From assembly GCA_029204225.1 (NCBI GenBank), contig CM055097.1, positions 50,170,600-50,234,599 of the forward strand: a stretch of DNA of 64,000 nt, read 5' to 3'. The DNA comes from Diphasiastrum complanatum. Its lineage: Eukaryota > Streptophyta > Lycopodiopsida > Lycopodiales > Lycopodiaceae. Below the pieces are notes generated by a model that saw nothing but the letters and a program-made list of their open reading frames with translations, did not search any database and was not told the origin of the DNA. Made by a program: the position numbers and the translations under genes. Within the stretch, counting starts at the first letter, position 1. Every line of letters starts with the position of its first letter. Below are positions 32,961 to 44,879 of the stretch, one piece after another.

Positions 32961-33236
32961 TGTTAGAAATCAATGATAAACTTCATTGTTACATTTATTA
33001 CTTACTGTTCACGATGTACTTTATTATTGACAGTTATTACCAATTGTAACTAGCCGTAGGCTAGTCTAGTAGTCTACTCCTAGGTTTTCTCTCTCTATCA
33101 GGGTTCAGGGTTTATTTGTACATTTTACATTCAGTAGGATTCAGTGTGAGAGTGATATTGCGTGTTCTTTTTCTGTCTCCTTACTTGGTGATTGCTTATG
33201 GTGAATGCTTGATGTTGCATATCTATTTATTTGATA
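32961..33236 (+). mobile_element. 5' LTR of another copia element
   Basis: Starts TGTTAGAAATC and ends just before a primer binding site. It cuts off the preceding RNase H, so it inserted there. The exact 3' end is not fixed. Confidence 0.7.
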
Positions 33237-33248
33237 TGGTATCAGAGC
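33237..33248 (+). other. Primer binding site
   Basis: Perfect TGGTATCAGAGC downstream of the LTR. Confidence 0.85.
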
Positions 33249-33463
33249 TACGATAGTCATGCATGCCTGATCAGTGGATGCAGCTTGTCACAGGCTCCGC
33301 AATGAAGTGAGAAAGTCCTTCACAGGAGGTGAAAGCTTGGAGAGACAAGAACGCTAGAAGAAATCCTTCCTGGTGTATTTTGCAGGTTTTGGAGCTTACA
33401 ATTATTAGTGGGGAACGAAGACACAGTCCCAGAGGCATCAGAAAGGCCAGGGCAGCATCATAT

Positions 33464-33520
33464 AGATTGAAAATCTGTTGAGAGATTGAAAATCTGTTGA
33501 GTGATTGAAAATCTGTTGAT
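33464..33520. repeat. Three tandem copies of an about 19 bp unit
   Basis: GATTGAAAATCTGTTGA occurs three times in a row in the copia leader. Confidence 0.85.
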
Positions 33521-33740
33521 ACAATATTTTTTTAGTCTTTGTGAAAAGTGCCATTTGTTAGAGAGTTGTGCCAAGAAATCTCTCATCTGTTTGTTTGGGG
33601 TACTGCAAATCACACCAAACAGTGTCTAGTATTGCCATTCAGAGTTTTGAGACTTCATACTTTTCACATTACTGATATTTGTTTGTTTGAACGATCACTC
33701 GTTTCAAAAGTTCTTATATTCTCTCTACTTTTCATATCCA

Positions 33741-33925
33741 TCGGATCCAAGCGCACAAGCTAGAGAGAATCCCGATTAGTCGTACATTTGCGCTCCAGTC
33801 CGATATCGCATGTCCGTACAATATCGGATCCACGCGCGCAAGCCAAATAGAATCCCGAGCAGTCGTACATCCGCGTTCCATTTCGATATCAGGTGTATGA
33901 CCAAAAAATATACAGTTCTATAGTG
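33741..33925. repeat. 93 bp diverged tandem duplication in a copia leader
   Basis: Both copies start TCGGATCCA (33741, 33834) and share AGAATCCCGA and CAGTCGTACAT-like words. They differ at many positions. Confidence 0.65.
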
Positions 33926-33961
33926 TAATAAATTTCTTGATCTGGACTCATCTATCTAGTA

Positions 33962-34845
33962 ATGGCAACTCTAACTGAGAGTGTCCTTAATGAGTCAAGC
34001 AAATTGGAAGGAGTCGACAACTATGCAGTTTGGAAATTCAAACTGAAGAACATTTTGATGGAAAAGGAGCTATGGGAGATTGTGACAGGTGAAGAGACAA
34101 GGCTAGTGATTGAAGAAGATCAGAGGACATTTGATAGGAGAAAATGGAAAGCGCAAAATGTCATCAACTTATCAGTTAGAGATGCAATTATTCCCTATAT
34201 TTCAGATTCAGAAGGACCAAAAGAAACATGGGATACGTTGAAGGCATTGTTTGAGACCACAAACACATCTCGAGTGCTATTTTTGAAGACAAAGCTGCAC
34301 ACATTGCAGATGGATGATGGTGCAACTATTGTTGATCACCTACTGAAGATCAAAGAGATTCGTGACCAATTAGCAGCAGTTGGAGAGCGAGTTCAGGATT
34401 GTGAGATCGTGCAATTGACATTGAATAGTTTGAGTGAGTCACATCAGATGTTTGTGACAAGTATAGTTACACGGGAAAATCTTCCAACCTATGAAGAGTT
34501 AGGTGGATTGCTTTTGCAAGAAGAACAACGTCAAGAGAACTTGAGTCATCACAATAGGGGATTTGATCAAGCTCTTGAAGTCAGAGGACGAGGTGGCAGG
34601 TTTGGTCATGGAAGACATCAATCAAGAGGTAAAAACTCAAGTCGTGGATCGTTCCAACAATTTCAAGAACAATCCAATGATGGCCCGAATTGAGGCAATT
34701 GGAATCAAGGCCGAGGTCAAGGACGTGGCTATTCGAGGCAAAATAAACCTGGAAATTGTAAGTACTGCAACAAACCTGGCCACTGGGAGCGTGAATGCTT
34801 CAAGAAACAGAAGGAGATAGAGGACTGCTCACACGTGTGGAAATA
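33962..34845 (+). pseudogene. Copia gag with zinc knuckle, pol missing
   Basis: Starts MATLTESVLNESSKLEGVDN and is open for 243 codons (UBN2-type gag: WDTLKALFETTNTSRVLFLK). A one-base shift near 34690 leads to a CCHC knuckle CKYCNKPGHWEREC at 34756-34797. The frame stops within about 50 bp, where an unrelated LTR starts. Protease, integrase and RT are absent. Confidence 0.88.
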
Positions 34846-35222
34846 TCATTAGCATGCGAGTTTGCACTTGTAGAAGATAGTTATCCAAGTTCCTATAGAT
34901 TAGGAAATTGCCCAAAATCAAGGAGGTGGCATAAATCAAGGAAATCATGGACCATGTGCCAAGTTTGATGTGATTAGTGGATCCATTGGTGACTAGGCAC
35001 TCTCACACATGCTAGATCAGCTGAGTCAATAGCAGCTCGAGCTCCCACTCATGTATATATAGAGCCTCATTTGGCCATAATCAATAAGGAAGTGAAATCT
35101 TTGTTTTGGAGGCATATCTTGTGTTATTTCAATGCTAGTCTTGATGTTTTGTGATCCTTAGCATTCTAACTTGTTAGTACTTCAATCTGTGTCTACAGGC
35201 CGTAGAGGTATAGGTGTTCACA
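34836..35222 (+). mobile_element. Solo-type LTR, about 387 bp
   Basis: TGTGGAAATATC..GTGTTCACA with a TATA-like GTATATATAGAG. Near its end it carries CTACAGGCCGTA, also found in the LTR at 47657-48139. No matching target duplication is visible. Confidence 0.55.
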
Positions 35223-35230
35223 TGTGTGAA

Positions 35231-35962
35231 TGTAGGCTGATATTCTAAGGAATATTTGAGCCATCTTGAAAAGGATACAGACTTAAGCCTAGAATTGGAT
35301 CAGTCAAGTTTAGGCCTTTGTGCCATGTTATAACGACTTAAAGTTGTTTAGTTCTAAGCCTAAGTCTAGAAGATTGGAACTTAAAACTAGTCTAAATAAG
35401 TTCAACTTAAGTGATTTCAGTTGTTTATGGTCCATCGGGGTCTGTCCCATGGTGCCAAGTTAAGCCTATGTGGTCTATTTGTCCCATAGTGCCTTTTTGT
35501 AAGTGACCACCACTCCAAGTATATATAGGAGTGGAAGAGTCCATTTTGTCGGAAGAACCTCATTTGCATAATAGAACCTTATCTTCTTTCATTGAGAGTT
35601 CTCCTCTGTGACGATTTATCATTGTTACATTGTGTATTATAATTTCTATGAACCAAGTTAATTGTTTATTTTATCGTTGGGCCTTTCATAAGTAGATTAA
35701 GCCTTTGCTAAGTTGGGTTTTAGGTTAAGCCGTCATTTGGGTCAGTTCCTAAGTAGAGAAACGAGAGAAGAGTGGATCTTGCCCAAAATACTCACCCACT
35801 CGCTTTAGATCTTCTCATCCTTCAACCTCTCAGTTAGTTGGAAGCCATAGTCATTGGTTGGGAAAGCCGCAATGCCTAGTCGGAGCCATAACGTGTTTTA
35901 GTTGGGAGTCCGCCATAGCACTCGTTAGTTGGAGCCATAGTTGGAGTTAAGGGATGTGAACA
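35231..35962 (+). mobile_element. 5' LTR of the gypsy element
   Basis: 732 bp from TGTAGGCTGATATTC to GGGATGTGAACA. The first 450 bp are repeated at 41053-41504. Contains GTATATATAGGAG as a possible TATA box. Confidence 0.88.
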
Positions 35963-35970
35963 GCCAACAT

Positions 35971-35985
35971 TGGCACCGTTGCCGC
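35971..35985 (+). other. Gypsy primer binding site
   Basis: TGGCACCGTTGCCGC, eight bases after the LTR. It is close to the TGGCGCCGTTGCCGG site common in plant gypsy elements. Confidence 0.7.
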
Positions 35986-38305
35986 TCTTTTCTCATTTTT
36001 CTTACGCTCTTCAAGTTTTTTCTTGCTATTTTTGCTTGTTGCTTTGCATTGCTTGTTTTTTGCATCCTACTTGTTCGGATCTTCCTTTATCATCTTTGCT
36101 AAGTTTTTAGGGTTTTTAGGGTCTTTACTCTTTTTAGCCATAGGTTTTCTCATCCTTCTTTAGCCATCGTTTTTAGGCCTTCTTGGTGTATTTGCTCTTG
36201 CTTTGCAATCGTGTTAAAGCTTGAAGGTGGATCGGATGCACAAAAGCTTGGAGGCACGCGTTTTTGGAGCTTTGAGCCATGAAAGCCAGCTTTCTAACAG
36301 TGTTTTGAGCAGGGATTCACATGCTTTTGGAGCGCGCATCATAGAGCACGTTTGGAGCAGGCCCACGCAACTGTCCACACGGAGAGGAGAGCACGAAACA
36401 TTTTTTTTTTGTTTTCTCAGGTATTTTCATACGAGAAGTGTGCATCTGATGATGAGGAGCGGCCCTTTAGCAACGATGGAACAGGATTGTGAGTTGTTTT
36501 AAGCCCGCCATCTGCTATTTTTCCCAGAGCCCATAGTTACGTTTCACCTACAACTTTTGAAGGAGAGGAGAGCAGGGGAGCACACTTTTCAGGTGTTAGA
36601 GGCCATTTGGTGAACGTGAGGGGGCGCATCATTTACTGCGTGTTTTTTTGTCAGCTGTTTTCAGGCGCCATCAGCTGTTTCCAGGTGCCATCAGCATTCA
36701 ACGGCCCTCAGGTATCGTTCCTTCCTGGTTTTCAGCAGGGGGAGGGCCACTCCAATCTTGCAGAGCATTCAACGGCCTTGAGCATTCAACGACCATCAGT
36801 TTTGCTTGTTTTTCAACCTCCAACAGCGTTTTGATATCAGCCTCCAACCGCGTTTTCAGCGGGGGAGGGCCATTGAAGTCTTGCAAAGCATTCACCGGCC
36901 TTATTCCTAATCTATCTCACAGCTTTTGCCTGGCTAATCGTAGTACCTGCCATCAATTCTGGTCTATTCTGGCCATTAGTACCTGCCGTTTCCGTGAAGG
37001 ATGGCTAGCTTAGGATCAGTTCAAATCCATCTTTTGTAGTTGTGCGAATTCTGTCTGAGAGGCGCTGGTAAGAAAATCCAAATTTGCTTTTCAGCGCAAC
37101 AAAGGTCACTTTCTGACCATTCGCACAGCTTACCAGCCCTCTATAAACACCACAAATTTTTCAACGAACATCTGTGTGAATGGGTCTGTAGCAAATTCTT
37201 CACAAAGCTCTACACGCCATTGGGTGGGTGCATATGAGAGCTTCCATCTGCGTTTCATGCTTTTCCATCTGTTTTTTTCAACACTTTGAAGGCGTTTCTG
37301 TCATTCCTTGTTATTCGCACATCTGTAGCAGTTATGCACTCCTGGCCGCACTAAAGCCATAACAGGAGTTGGAGTGGAATCCTTGTCGCCAGAAGTAATC
37401 TTCCACCAGCTGCTAGTGAAGGTTGCTGGTGTGCGAGTCATTTTTGTGTTGTACGAGTCATTTTTGTTAAATCGGAGTCATTACCTCTACCACTCTTGCA
37501 GGAGTCATTTTTTTTTGCGAGTCATCTAAGAGTAGTAAATTAATCTTCCACGAGTCATTTTTTTTTGCGGAATCATCTTCTGTACGAGTCATCTGCCAGT
37601 AGTAAATTACTCTTGCACGAGTCATTTTTTTTTGCGAGTCATTTGCGAGTAGTACGTTTCCGTCCACGAGTCATCTCCCACCCTTGCACGAGTCATTTTT
37701 TTGCATTGAACACGCCTATGCGAGTTGTAAATTTTTTGAGTCATGTTCTGTACGAGTCATCTACGAGTCGTACGTTTCCATCCAGGAGTCATCTCCCACC
37801 CTTGCACGAGTCATTTTTTGCACTGAACACGCATGTGCGAGTTGTAAATTTCTTTGAACGAGTCATTTTTTATTGTGTGCGAGTAAGTTCCCGTGTGCGA
37901 GTTCGTTTTCACCCTGTCTGTGCGAGTCATTCCCCAATTCTCGTCAGCTACAAGAGTACTAGAGGAGGTATACATATATATTTAAAAAAAAAAAAAACCA
38001 AAATTCCAATTAGTTACATTGAAGGCGATACCAATCGAAAACCTAGTGTTATCCACCAAACCATTATTTGGTATACATCCTACGCGACTGATCTAACCTA
38101 TTATCACATTACTTCGGCTATTTACTCATCAACCATTAGCAAAATAATCCTGCCACGTCTAGTTGGAATAAGCCATAGGCATATCTAGTAGGGTACCGGC
38201 CTTAGACGTGACCTAGATGGAAGCCATAGACTAGGGAGAGACCTTTGCTCTCATTTATCCACCCAAACCATTTGTCTAGTCTTGTGATAATCTATTCAGA
38301 TCAAC
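35986..38305 (+). other. Long gypsy leader, non-coding
   Basis: 2.3 kb between primer binding site and gag. It contains repeated CATTCAACGGCC and GGGGGAGGGCCA words (36660-36900) and the GAGTCAT-rich stretch below. The open frames in it look incidental. Confidence 0.65.
37432..37930 (+). repeat. GAGTCAT-rich imperfect repeat array
   Basis: About 17 occurrences of GAGTCAT, mostly as CGAGTCATTTTTT or CGAGTCATCT, in 500 bp. A larger unit of about 125 bp is repeated near 37655 and 37780 (CTCCCACCCTTGCACGAG). Confidence 0.85.
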
Positions 38306-39382
38306 ATGGCAAGACCATCCCATCCACCGCCCAAGTTAGAAAAAAGACTTCCTCGGATTGACGCACCTAAATACGATGGTGAATATGATCCGACACGATT
38401 TCTCCAAGATTTCAACAATGCTTGTAAATTCTATGGGGACGAATCTGACATTGAAAAGGTACGTCTATTCTCCATGATTTTAAAAGGCGACGCAAAAGAG
38501 TGGTTTTTAAAACTTGAAGGCCCAGACAACACGTCTTGGGAGACCATCACCGCAACACTGATCAAACGGTTCAAACCCTCCAAACTGACGTAGAGTCCTT
38601 TCATCCAATTGACGCATATCAAGATGCGAAGTAAAGAATCAGTGTGCACCTACATCGAGCGTTTCAAGCGTCTTAAAGTAGAGTGTGTCGATGATCACGT
38701 AACTAAGGAAATGGCCATAAAAAATATTTTAGTTGGTGTACCCAAGGCCATTAGGAGAGAATTGAAACTCGCAGACTTGTATGAGCGATTGAAAGACGCG
38801 ATGGATGACGCCATCCGTGAAGAAGATGAAGGGTCTAATGAGGACTATGACTTTCGCGACAAGAGGAGAAAGGGGCTAGTTAAGCAGGAGACTTCCCGCG
38901 TGGAAGGATCGTCCTCATCTAGTGAGGTTGATATCCTTCAACACCTTGAGGGTTGGCAAAAAGCACAACAAGCTCAAATGGAGAAGCTAACCTCAGAATT
39001 TCAAAAAGTATTGAAGGATGTCGTTGAAAAAACTTTTCCAGTCCGTGAGAATGTGTGGTGTCCTATTTGTTCTCAAAACCACACCGCCAATGAGTGCCCG
39101 CACGTAAGAACATATTTCCCATAGGCAGCACGACCTATGTATCGCCCTTATAGGGCATCTGGACCTCAACAATATGCACCAAATTACAATCCAAATCCAT
39201 ACACGCCGAGACCAGGACAATACCAACCCAGGCCAACAGGCCCAGTTCCTCATCAACCTAGACAACCATTTGTAGTCAATCAGCCTGTGCCACATGTATC
39301 TATGTCGATCCTGCTACCTATTATGTCGAGGATCCCAATGCCAATGTTTATTAAGCAGAGGCGAGTTACTCTTATGAAATAG
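38306..39382 (+). pseudogene. Gypsy gag
   Basis: Starts MARPSHPPPKLEKRLPRIDA. The retrotransposon gag core follows (YDPTRFLQDFNNAC, KGDAKEWFLKLEGPDNTSW, then FKRLKVECVDDHVTKEMA) and a cysteine cluster CPICSQNHTANECPH. In-frame TAG codons at 38591 and 39122 interrupt a single frame that otherwise runs to 39382. Confidence 0.88.
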
Positions 39383-39450
39383 CACAGTCTGGATACGACC
39401 CCAATCAACCTCAGTATCATACACAACCTATAGCATATGCTGCTCAACCA

Positions 39451-39861
39451 ATGTCAATTTTACGTGGCTGTTTTGTGTGTGCGGGACGACATCCTAGCAT
39501 TCGTTGCCCTGATAAATTACAATATCCACCTCTTTGTGAAAATTGTGGCATAGAGCACTGTATCAAAGACTGTCCAAAGCGACCCAGCCCTGCAGCTCCT
39601 GTTAACTCTATCCAAGTAGAGACAATCTCAATCAGAGTCCTGACTCGAGCCCAACACCGGCAGGCTAGCGAAGCTGCAACAAAACGAACCAATAAGCTCC
39701 CGCCCGCTTCGTCCAATGACAGAACCACACCAATCATCTATTTTAACCCCAATGAGGAGATCCATTTGAGAGACAAATATCAAAAGCTCATCCATGAAGT
39801 TGATAATAAGGAGGAGGCTATAGTCACACCTAGAGATCAAACCCCAGATATCCAACCGTAG
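39451..39861 (+). pseudogene. Gypsy zinc-knuckle region
   Basis: In another frame: CFVCAGRHPSIRCPDK and CENCGIEHCIKDCPKR, two cysteine clusters, followed by a proline-rich stretch. Confidence 0.75.
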
Positions 39862-39884
39862 AAGGAGTCGAGATATGGGGAGAT

Positions 39885-40718
39885 TTGCTTCAAGCAAACG
39901 TTACCCTCCCATTTGGAGTACTCTGGAAGTACACCGAAAAATGGTGGAAAGAGTTATGCTCAATTGAAGATAACATCCCATCATCAGACCTCCCTGAGGT
40001 GCCCCTGCATCTGACTAATCCTGCAAACGACAAGGGAAATATATGCATTCTTACAACTTACGGACATTCCCGCGTTGTCTTGGCAGTATTAGATGGCAGA
40101 TCGGGAGTCAACATAATATCAACATCCCTAATGAAGGAGTGGGGGGGTCTTCAAGCTTCCATGAAATGACCGAATTGTCAACTTCGAATGGCAGATCAAA
40201 GTGTGGTAAAACCATTAGGCCTAATACCAGACATAAGGCTGAAACTATGAGGTTTGAGCTTCACGTTAGATTTGGTAGTGCTCGATATCCCTAGCAACGC
40301 CTATTCCTATGAATTACTCCTAGGTAGGCCATGGCTCTCTAACGCACGCGTAGTGCACGATTGGAATAGAGAGCGCGTTACATTTGGCAATCGAGAAACA
40401 TCAGTCACAATCAACTCAACTGGTAATATCAAACCTGCACAAATCACCGAATATGGATCCTCTACCACAAAGTCTATTCTTGAAAATTACCGTGACATCG
40501 AAGAGAAGGGCCACTATACCAAGGCTACAAATATCATCAACTGGAGCCACAGCTTGGCAAAAATCGATTGTGTCAATGCAGAACATTGCGAGCTCAATAC
40601 ACATCACACTGATAGCGATGAATCTACCGTTGAACCAACTGATTTGGATACGCCTTTCTTCAACGTCAATTATGTTAACATTCAGCCCCACAACGAGGAC
40701 TTGCTTCACATCGCCTGA
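39885..40718 (+). pseudogene. Gypsy aspartic protease
   Basis: VVLAVLDGRSGVNIIS at 40075-40122 is the active-site strand; relatives read DGGSG. The flap side ends YELLLGRPWLSNARV at about 40300-40345. A stop at 40167 and frame disruption separate the two parts. Confidence 0.8.
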
Positions 40719-40805
40719 CTACCTTATGACGAATCAATAACCTTGTATATCGATGATGAGAGTGTTTTACGCTCTCAAGAGTTTGATACTGACTCCGACA
40801 TGGCC

Positions 40806-40953
40806 GATATTACAAATGTAGCTATTTTGCGCTTCATGGACGCCGTTTCCCCATGGCTACTCCTTGAGAAGGATACTCCGATATTACAGATGTAGCTATT
40901 CTGCGCTTCATGGATGCCATTCTCCCACGGCTACTCCCTGAGAAGTTCATAAA
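40806..40953 (+). repeat. 74 bp tandem duplication upstream of the gypsy polypurine tract
   Basis: Copies start GATATTACA at 40806 and 40880. They share GTAGCTATT, TGCGCTTCATGGA and GGCTACTCC with scattered substitutions. Confidence 0.88.
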
Positions 40954-41035
40954 ATCTGGATCGCCATCAATGTAGAGCTACGGGAAGACTAGACAAGACA
41001 ACAGGCAGTGGCAATTGGCGTGGGACCACCAATCT

Positions 41036-41052
41036 TTTGGAGGAGGGGATAA
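41036..41052 (+). other. Gypsy polypurine tract
   Basis: TGGAGGAGGGGATAA directly before the 3' LTR start at 41053. Confidence 0.8.
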
Positions 41053-41504
41053 TGTAGGCTGATATTCTAAGGATTATTTGAGCCATCTGGAAAAGGATAC
41101 AGACTTAAGCCTATACTGGATCAATCAAGTTTAGGCCTTTGTGCCATGTTATAACGGCTTAAAGTTGTTTAGTTCTAAGCCTAAGTCTAGAAGAACTTAA
41201 ACTAGTTTGAATAAGTTCAACTTAAGTGATTTCAGTTGTTTATGGTCCATTGGGGGTCTGTCCCATGGTACCAAGTTAAGCCTATGTGGTCTATTTGTCC
41301 CATAGTGCCTTTTTGTAAGTGACCACCACTCCAAGTATATATAGGAGTGGAAGAGTCCATTTGTTGGAAGAACCTCATTTGCATAGTAGAGATTTATCTT
41401 CTTTCATTGAGAGCTCTCCTCTGTGACGATTTATAATTGTTACACTGTATATTATAATTTCTATGAACCAAGTTAATTAGTTTTATTTTATCGTTGGGCC
41501 TTTC
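41053..41504 (+). mobile_element. 3' LTR of the gypsy element, truncated
   Basis: Matches the first 450 bp of the 5' LTR up to CGTTGGGCCTTTC, then switches to the LTR of another family. Confidence 0.88.
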
Positions 41505-42046
41505 CACATCACCACATTCATAGATTGCACATATTGGGCAGAAAACTATAACTCGTATGTATCATCAAAATTGAGTATACATCAATAAATTTTTTTGAGC
41601 GCTGTCTGTTTCCCAAATCAGCGCGTCAGCACAAGAGAGGTGTTCTAGCTACTACTACAACTATATTGCTTTCTTGATACGCACCTCACTTCATGTTGCG
41701 TTCAAGTCGCTCTTCTATATATATCTATCTACTATGATCCAATACATATATCATACTGGATTAGATTATAATATTTGATTATCTAATTTTTTTTTTAGCT
41801 AAACATCCGTTAGCTGTATTTTTCTTAGCATCACATGGCAGCGGTGGAGCGTGACAGTTTGAACCTTTATGCCCGATCAGCCAAGGTCCGAGGTCTGATA
41901 GTTTGCCCATGCCCGATATTTCGCCCTGACCTTGGCTTGCATATGGATATCCTGAAGTGTCGGGTTTCTGACTATATGGCGAAAAGGCCGAAAAATGTCG
42001 AAGGTCGGTTAAAACAAAGCCCTGGGTCATTTTAGACCTATTGTGG
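41505..42046 (-). mobile_element. LTR of the second copia family (reverse copy of 24.2-25.4 kb)
   Basis: The reverse complement matches 24186-24601 plus 25256-25385. It adjoins a truncated RNase H at 42050, so its link to the coding fragment beside it is uncertain. Confidence 0.7.
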
Positions 42047-42049
42047 ATA

Positions 42050-44800
42050 TCAACTACCATCGTCATTTTCAACCAGATCCCTGATCAAGTGATACTTGAT
42101 GGCAATGTGTTTTGTTCTGGAATGAAGCATTGGATCTTTTGTCAGATGAATAACGGATGTGTTGTCCATATACAGGATCAACGGTTCATTGGTGTTGTAT
42201 CCTAGTCCCCCTAGGAACTGTCTGAGCCATGTCAACTCATTAGCCATCTTGGTTGCAACAACATATTCTGCCTCACAAGATGATTGGACAGTTATTGTCT
42301 GCTTTCTGCTGATCTAGATAACAACTGCATCGGCTGCTATGGTGCATCCTCCTGAGATGTTTTTACTAACATCCTTCAGGGACGCCCAGCTTGCATCACT
42401 ATATGATAGGCCATAATCCTTTGTGTTCTGTAGGTATTGCAAAATTCTGTTGGCAATCTTCCAGTGTGTCAGACCTGGATTGATATTAAATTGGCTCAAT
42501 CTGACCACTACGTAAGCAATGTGTGGCCGCGTATTGTCTACCAAGTACATTAAAGAACCGATAAGCCTTCTGTAAGGCTTATGCTCCATTGCTTGTCATT
42601 CTGCTTCTCCTCTCGGACAGTTTTCATTTGTTAGCACTGTGCCAGGAACCATTGGAGTATTTACGCAATCTATCATATTGAAATCATCAATGATCTTCTG
42701 AATGTATTTTGACAGGTGTAGATACAATCTCCCAGCCTGAATACCTATGTCGATCTATAAACCCATGTAGCACTTTGCTTCTCCTAGGTCCGATAATTTG
42801 AATTGCTCTAGGGTCAACAACCATTTTTCCTTTGTCCTGACTGCTAACAACAGAGCCTCGGTGTGTCGTAGGTATTTTGGGTACTCGTGATATATCGGCT
42901 TGGTCATCGTCTGAACTTTCACTCAATCCATCTAGAATTCGAACATATTTATCTGGAAGTTTAGGGTCCGCTCCCTCTGTCGATGTGGACAAGTCGTAAT
43001 ACTGTCTACTAGGAACTTCATAGTTGATTGGATCTTCCTCAGCCATTGTTCTTGTCTCGTCGAATCTGACGTCTCTGACAATCTTTATTTCATTGGTTTG
43101 AGACATGTATATTCTGTAATATGCATAATGTATATCATAGCCAACCAAGAATCCTTGCTCCACCTTTTTGTCCAACTTCTTCCTCTTCTTATCTGGTATG
43201 TGTGCATATGCTAGACATCTGAAAATTCGAACATGAGCCAGATTCGGTATGTTGTTCCACCAAACCTCATGCGGAGTTGTATGAGGAATGCCGAATTTGC
43301 CTGTCTTGTTCTGCAGGTAGGTCATTGTAGTAGCTACTGCTTCAGCCCTAGTGACCTTGATGTCTTGGAGTAGTCCATCATGGATCTTGCAGCTTTCACA
43401 AGAGTTCTATTTTTCCTCTATGCTACACCATTATGTTGTGGTGTGTAAGCCGCTATCTTCTTGTGAAGGATGCCTCGACTTTTACAAAATTCGGTCAATA
43501 GGTTGGAGATATATCTCCTCCTTTGTCAGTTCTGATCTGCTTAACTTTCTTCTCCATCCACTTCTCAGCCCAGTTCGTATACTCTGTAGACTTTTCAAGA
43601 GCTTCAGATTTGTTGTGGATGAAGTAAACAACAACAAACTTCATGTAATCATCGATAAAGGTGATGTAGTATCTTGATCCTCCTACAGAGAGTACATCAA
43701 ATGGTCCGTAGATGTCTGAGTGTATCAGCTCCAGAAGTTTCGTCGCGCTATGAAGGAATCCTTCGTGAAAGGTGTATGTGACATCTTCCCTTGATTGCAC
43801 ACATCACTGGGTGTCAGGTTTGCATCTTTGATGCTTACTCCTGTTAATGTATTATTTTGGCTTGCTTTGTACAATGCCATTGAACCAGGTGATACATATT
43901 TTCTCTTTGTCTGCCTTGCGTGATGAGTTTACTAGTGCTGGCATCAATTACATTACATGTCTGATCTATGAATGTCACACGCATGCCTGCATCTGCTATC
44001 CTTGCAACTGATATTAGATCTTTCTACAGTCACCACATACAGGACGCTGTCTAGTCTGTCTGTCTCTACCATTGGTGCTGAGCCAAAGTGCGCCAGTGCC
44101 GGTCACCTCCTGCCACGATCCATCTCCTAAAATGATGTATTTGGAGGACTCAATTTTGTCAAAAATTAGCTATCATCTGCCTTGTCGTCACAAAGTGCGA
44201 TGTAGCTCTCGAGTCAAGAACTATGTCTTGAACATCGGCTGTTGATGTAGCACATACATCAGTGCACAGATAGGCAGTAGGATTTCTGCTAGTTTGATCT
44301 TTAGCCATCTTTGAGGATTCGGGCTTTTCCACGTATGATATGCAACGTGCTTTCCTTTATGCTTTGTATCTTCTTATTCATTGGTTGTCGTAGCAATCCA
44401 TAGCTGCATGACCTTTCTTATGACAATGTACGCACTCAATCTTTGGATTCAGCCAGCATTTGTCCACTGTGTGACCATCACATTTGCATCTGTTGCGCAT
44501 CTTCTTATCATTGCCTTGCTACCTATTCCTTCCTTTCGATCTGCCTTCTTGACTTTTCTGTTTCTGTTGGTTCTGATCTGGTTTGCTTGTCGACTCCCTC
44601 TTAGGCTGAGTCTGCTTCTTCGACTCGTCCTTGTTGTTATAGAGAGCCTGGTCAGACTCGTTCTTGTCATCGTAGTACTCTTCCTTGATGTCGATGATTG
44701 CCTTGTCAAAAGTCATTGTCAGGTCTTTAGCCAGTAAGGTCCGAGTTGTCTGGAACGATCATGGTAAGGAACGTAGCATGTAGTTAAGCTGCTTCTCTTG
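42050..44800 (-). pseudogene. Minus-strand copia pol remnant lacking most of RT
   Basis: Read leftward: gag end (about 44709-44449), a degenerate protease region (43.8-44.4 kb), integrase core 43800-43495 (HSDIYGPF, IRTDKGGD), integrase C-terminal part and linker 43325-42687 (HVRIFRCLAYAHIP, DVRFDE), then RT C-terminus 42589-42314 (RRLIGSLMYLVDNTRP) and RNase H 42247-42050 (LYMDNTSVIHLTKDP). About 600-700 bp of RT is missing between 42687 and 42600. RNase H stops at DLVENDDG without its end or a polypurine tract. Confidence 0.82.
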
Positions 44801-44879
44801 TGAGATTGCATGCTCTGTTCCAACGTTGTGTAGCAATTGAAAAAACAAAACGTTTCTATTTACAAAGCCTTGCTAGCTT

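Larger units (their letters stand above)
35231..41504 (+). mobile_element. Ty3/gypsy-type element with gag and protease only
   Basis: The 5' LTR is 35231-35962 and the 3' LTR is 41053-41504 (3' end cut by another LTR). In between lie a primer binding site, a 2.3 kb leader with internal repeats, gag, two zinc-knuckle-like cysteine clusters, a protease and a polypurine tract GGAGGAGGGGAT. No RT, RNase H or integrase is present between protease and polypurine tract. The layout resembles non-autonomous gag-pro derivatives of large plant gypsy elements. Confidence 0.85.

Noticed and set aside
36221-37237. Overlapping open frames in the gypsy leader
   Set aside because: They fall in repeat modules between primer binding site and gag and have no protein signature.
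37432-37930. CRISPR-like array
   Set aside because: Repeats are short, imperfect and irregularly spaced, without uniform spacers, and they lie in a plant gypsy leader.
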